Assembly (NCBI RefSeq): GCF_005491205.1
Contig: NZ_CP028035.1
Span: forward strand, 62,001 to 126,000
Origin: Nissabacter sp. SGAir0207
GTDB lineage: Bacteria; Pseudomonadota; Gammaproteobacteria; Enterobacterales; Enterobacteriaceae
DNA: 64,000 nt
Direction: 5' to 3'
Positions 62,829 through 64,000 of this stretch are shown one piece after another. How positions within the stretch are numbered: the stretch's first letter is position 1; each line of letters starts with the position of its first letter. A program made the position numbers and the translations under genes. The notes below the pieces were generated by a model, which did no database searches, was not told the DNA's origin, and worked only from the letters and a program-made list of their open reading frames with translations.

Positions 62829-63759
62829 ATGCGGGCATCGCCTCGCGCGGAATGATCGCGCCGCGGTGCTGGATCACGGTGCTGGCGGTCAGGTGGCCGC
62901 GCTGGGCGGCGGAGACGGCGTCACCACCGGTCAGGCGCACCGCCAGATAGCCGCCACTGAAGGAGTCGCCGGCGGCGGTGGTGTCCACCACCTGATCGCC
63001 GCGCAGTCGCACCGCCGGCACCTCATGCTGCTCCCCCTGTGGATCGGCGACCAGACAGGCGTCTGCGCCGCGTTTGATCACCACCTCACTGACGCCCAGT
63101 TCCCGCGTACGGCGAATCACCTCCTCGGCAGGCACCGCGCCCCACAGCGCATCCTCATCATCCAGCGTCAGGAAGGCGATGTCGGTGCAGGCCAGCATCG
63201 CGCGGTAGGCGGCCTGCGTCTCTTCCCGGTTGGCCCACAGGCGCGGGCGGTAGTTGTTGTCGAAAATCACCTTGCCGCCGCGGGCGCGGCAGTCACGCAG
63301 CAGCGCCAGCAAACGCTCGCGCCGTTCTGGCGTCAAAATCGCCAGGCTGATGCCACTCAGGTAGAGGTAGTCATAGCCGAGCAGGCTTTCGCAGATGGCC
63401 GGGGCCGTCGGGCCATCCAGCCAGTCGCGGGCGGCCGCCTCGTTGCGCCAGTAGTAGAAGGTGCGCTCGCCCTGCGCGTCAGTCTCAATCACGTACAGGC
63501 CGGGCAGTTTGTTCTCCAGCCGCTGCACCAGATCCACCTCCACCTGCTCACGCTGCCAGGCGGCCAGCATCTCGGCGCTGAAGCTGTCAGTGCCGAGCGC
63601 CGTGACATAGTGCACGCTGAGCGCCTCCGCAGGCACCTGCCGGGCGATGTAAACGGCGGTGTTGAGGGTGTCACCGCCAAACCCGCGGCTCAGTTCAGAT
63701 CCTTTTTGCGACAGTTCAATCATGCATTCGCCGATAACGGCAATTTTCTTGCTGGTCAT
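62827..63759 (-). CDS. kdgK: 2-keto-3-deoxygluconate kinase KdgK
   Basis: PfkB-family sugar kinase converting 2-keto-3-deoxy-D-gluconate to KDPG in pectin/hexuronate breakdown, 310 residues (E. coli 309). N-terminus MTSKKIAVIGECMIELSQ; substrate-contacting FGGDTLNTAVYIAR near 28-41; the PfkB signature with catalytic Asp in VVDTTAAGDSFSGGYL near 248. The ATG at 63759 was chosen over upstream in-frame starts because it matches the family start; its ribosome site is weak. Monocistronic, with a KdgR-like box upstream. Confidence 0.95.
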   Translation of the reverse strand: MTSKKIAVIGECMIELSQKGSELSRGFGGDTLNTAVYIARQVPAEALSVHYVTALGTDSFSAEMLAAWQREQVEVDLVQRLENKLPGLYVIETDAQGERTFYYWRNEAAARDWLDGPTAPAICESLLGYDYLYLSGISLAILTPERRERLLALLRDCRARGGKVIFDNNYRPRLWANREETQAAYRAMLACTDIAFLTLDDEDALWGAVPAEEVIRRTRELGVSEVVIKRGADACLVADPQGEQHEVPAVRLRGDQVVDTTAAGDSFSGGYLAVRLTGGDAVSAAQRGHLTASTVIQHRGAIIPREAMPA

Positions 63760-63851
63760 GGTGGCTGGCCCGTTAAACGAAGGGGGAGGGGCGGGCAATC
63801 GCCCGCGGCTTGGCTCCAGTCTCAACCGAAGGCCGGGCGGGAGTCAATAAG

Positions 63852-63870
63852 AATAAAACGCTGTTTTAGG
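63852..63870 (-). promoter_or_regulatory. KdgR-box-like palindrome upstream of kdgK
   Basis: AATAAAACGCTGTTTTAGG matches the KdgR consensus (AAWRAAAYRNYRTTTYWTT) except at the last two bases, and lies about 93 bp before the kdgK start. kdgK is a known KdgR regulon member in pectinolytic enterobacteria. Confidence 0.6.
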
Positions 63871-64000
63871 TTTGTTGGACGGGATCGCATTTTGCCACGG
63901 AGGGCGCAAGATCAGTGGCTTACTTTAGGCTGGAACGAAAAGGTGCCAGTGTGCCCAGAAAGTGTGCGCCAAGGGTAAAGTTTTGGCCCGCCGCGCCGAT
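63871..64000. other. Window end, no gene recognised
   Basis: The last 130 bp contain no supported reading frame. They should hold part of the kdgK upstream region, or the start of the next gene's control DNA. Confidence 0.4.

Overview
The window is a GC-rich enterobacterial chromosome segment. Two gene orders match the Escherichia coli backbone: eptB – tRNA-Pro(CGG) – dppABCDF, and the bcs operon – pdeK/hmsP – dctA – yhjJ – kdgK. High GC, a type I cellulose operon with bcsD, a urea amidolyase pathway and yicIJ point to Enterobacterales outside Escherichia (a Serratia/Erwinia/Pectobacterium-like relative). The species cannot be fixed from the sequence alone.

Layout. 1-3.1 kb: alpha-xyloside uptake and hydrolysis (yicJ, yicI; yicI is cut by the window edge). 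3.3-8.1 kb: stress and housekeeping genes (DJ-1 family protein, DedA protein YohD, GST YfcF, a Tat-targeted SDR, GNAT, a DUF1471 periplasmic protein, a GlsB/YeaQ membrane protein). 8.15-19.9 kb: one leftward urea-assimilation unit, made of allophanate hydrolase, urea carboxylase, a GntR regulator and the UrtABCDE ABC importer. It is headed by a near-consensus sigma-54 promoter, so nitrogen control is likely. 20-25.3 kb: alpha/beta hydrolase, HD hydrolase, the OhrR/Ohr peroxide pair with a shared 12-bp operator-like element, and EptB. 25.4-25.8 kb: tRNA-Pro and a Hok-type toxin.

25.9-35.6 kb is the accessory region. A 502-bp direct repeat (about 97% identical) flanks an AT-richer island. The island holds a P4-type primase tail with iteron-like repeats, a frameshifted vgrG, a 784-residue two-domain (M23-like plus lysozyme-like) type VI secretion effector, four paralogous exported immunity-like proteins, and a displaced orphan copy of the effector's C-terminal toxin region paired with the fourth immunity gene. 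This looks like a polymorphic, recombining toxin/immunity array and is the most interesting part of the window.

35.4-64 kb: Rieske/FAD oxidoreductase and SDR; the dipeptide ABC transporter dppABCDF with a GcvB-like target in the dppA leader; a self-inhibited Fic protein behind three 10-bp direct repeats; the type I cellulose operon bcsO?-Q-A-B-C-D-Z; the degenerate-GGDEF/EAL protein PdeK; the C4-dicarboxylate carrier DctA; an M16-like protein with a broken zinc motif (YhjJ); and 2-keto-3-deoxygluconate kinase KdgK with a KdgR-like box.
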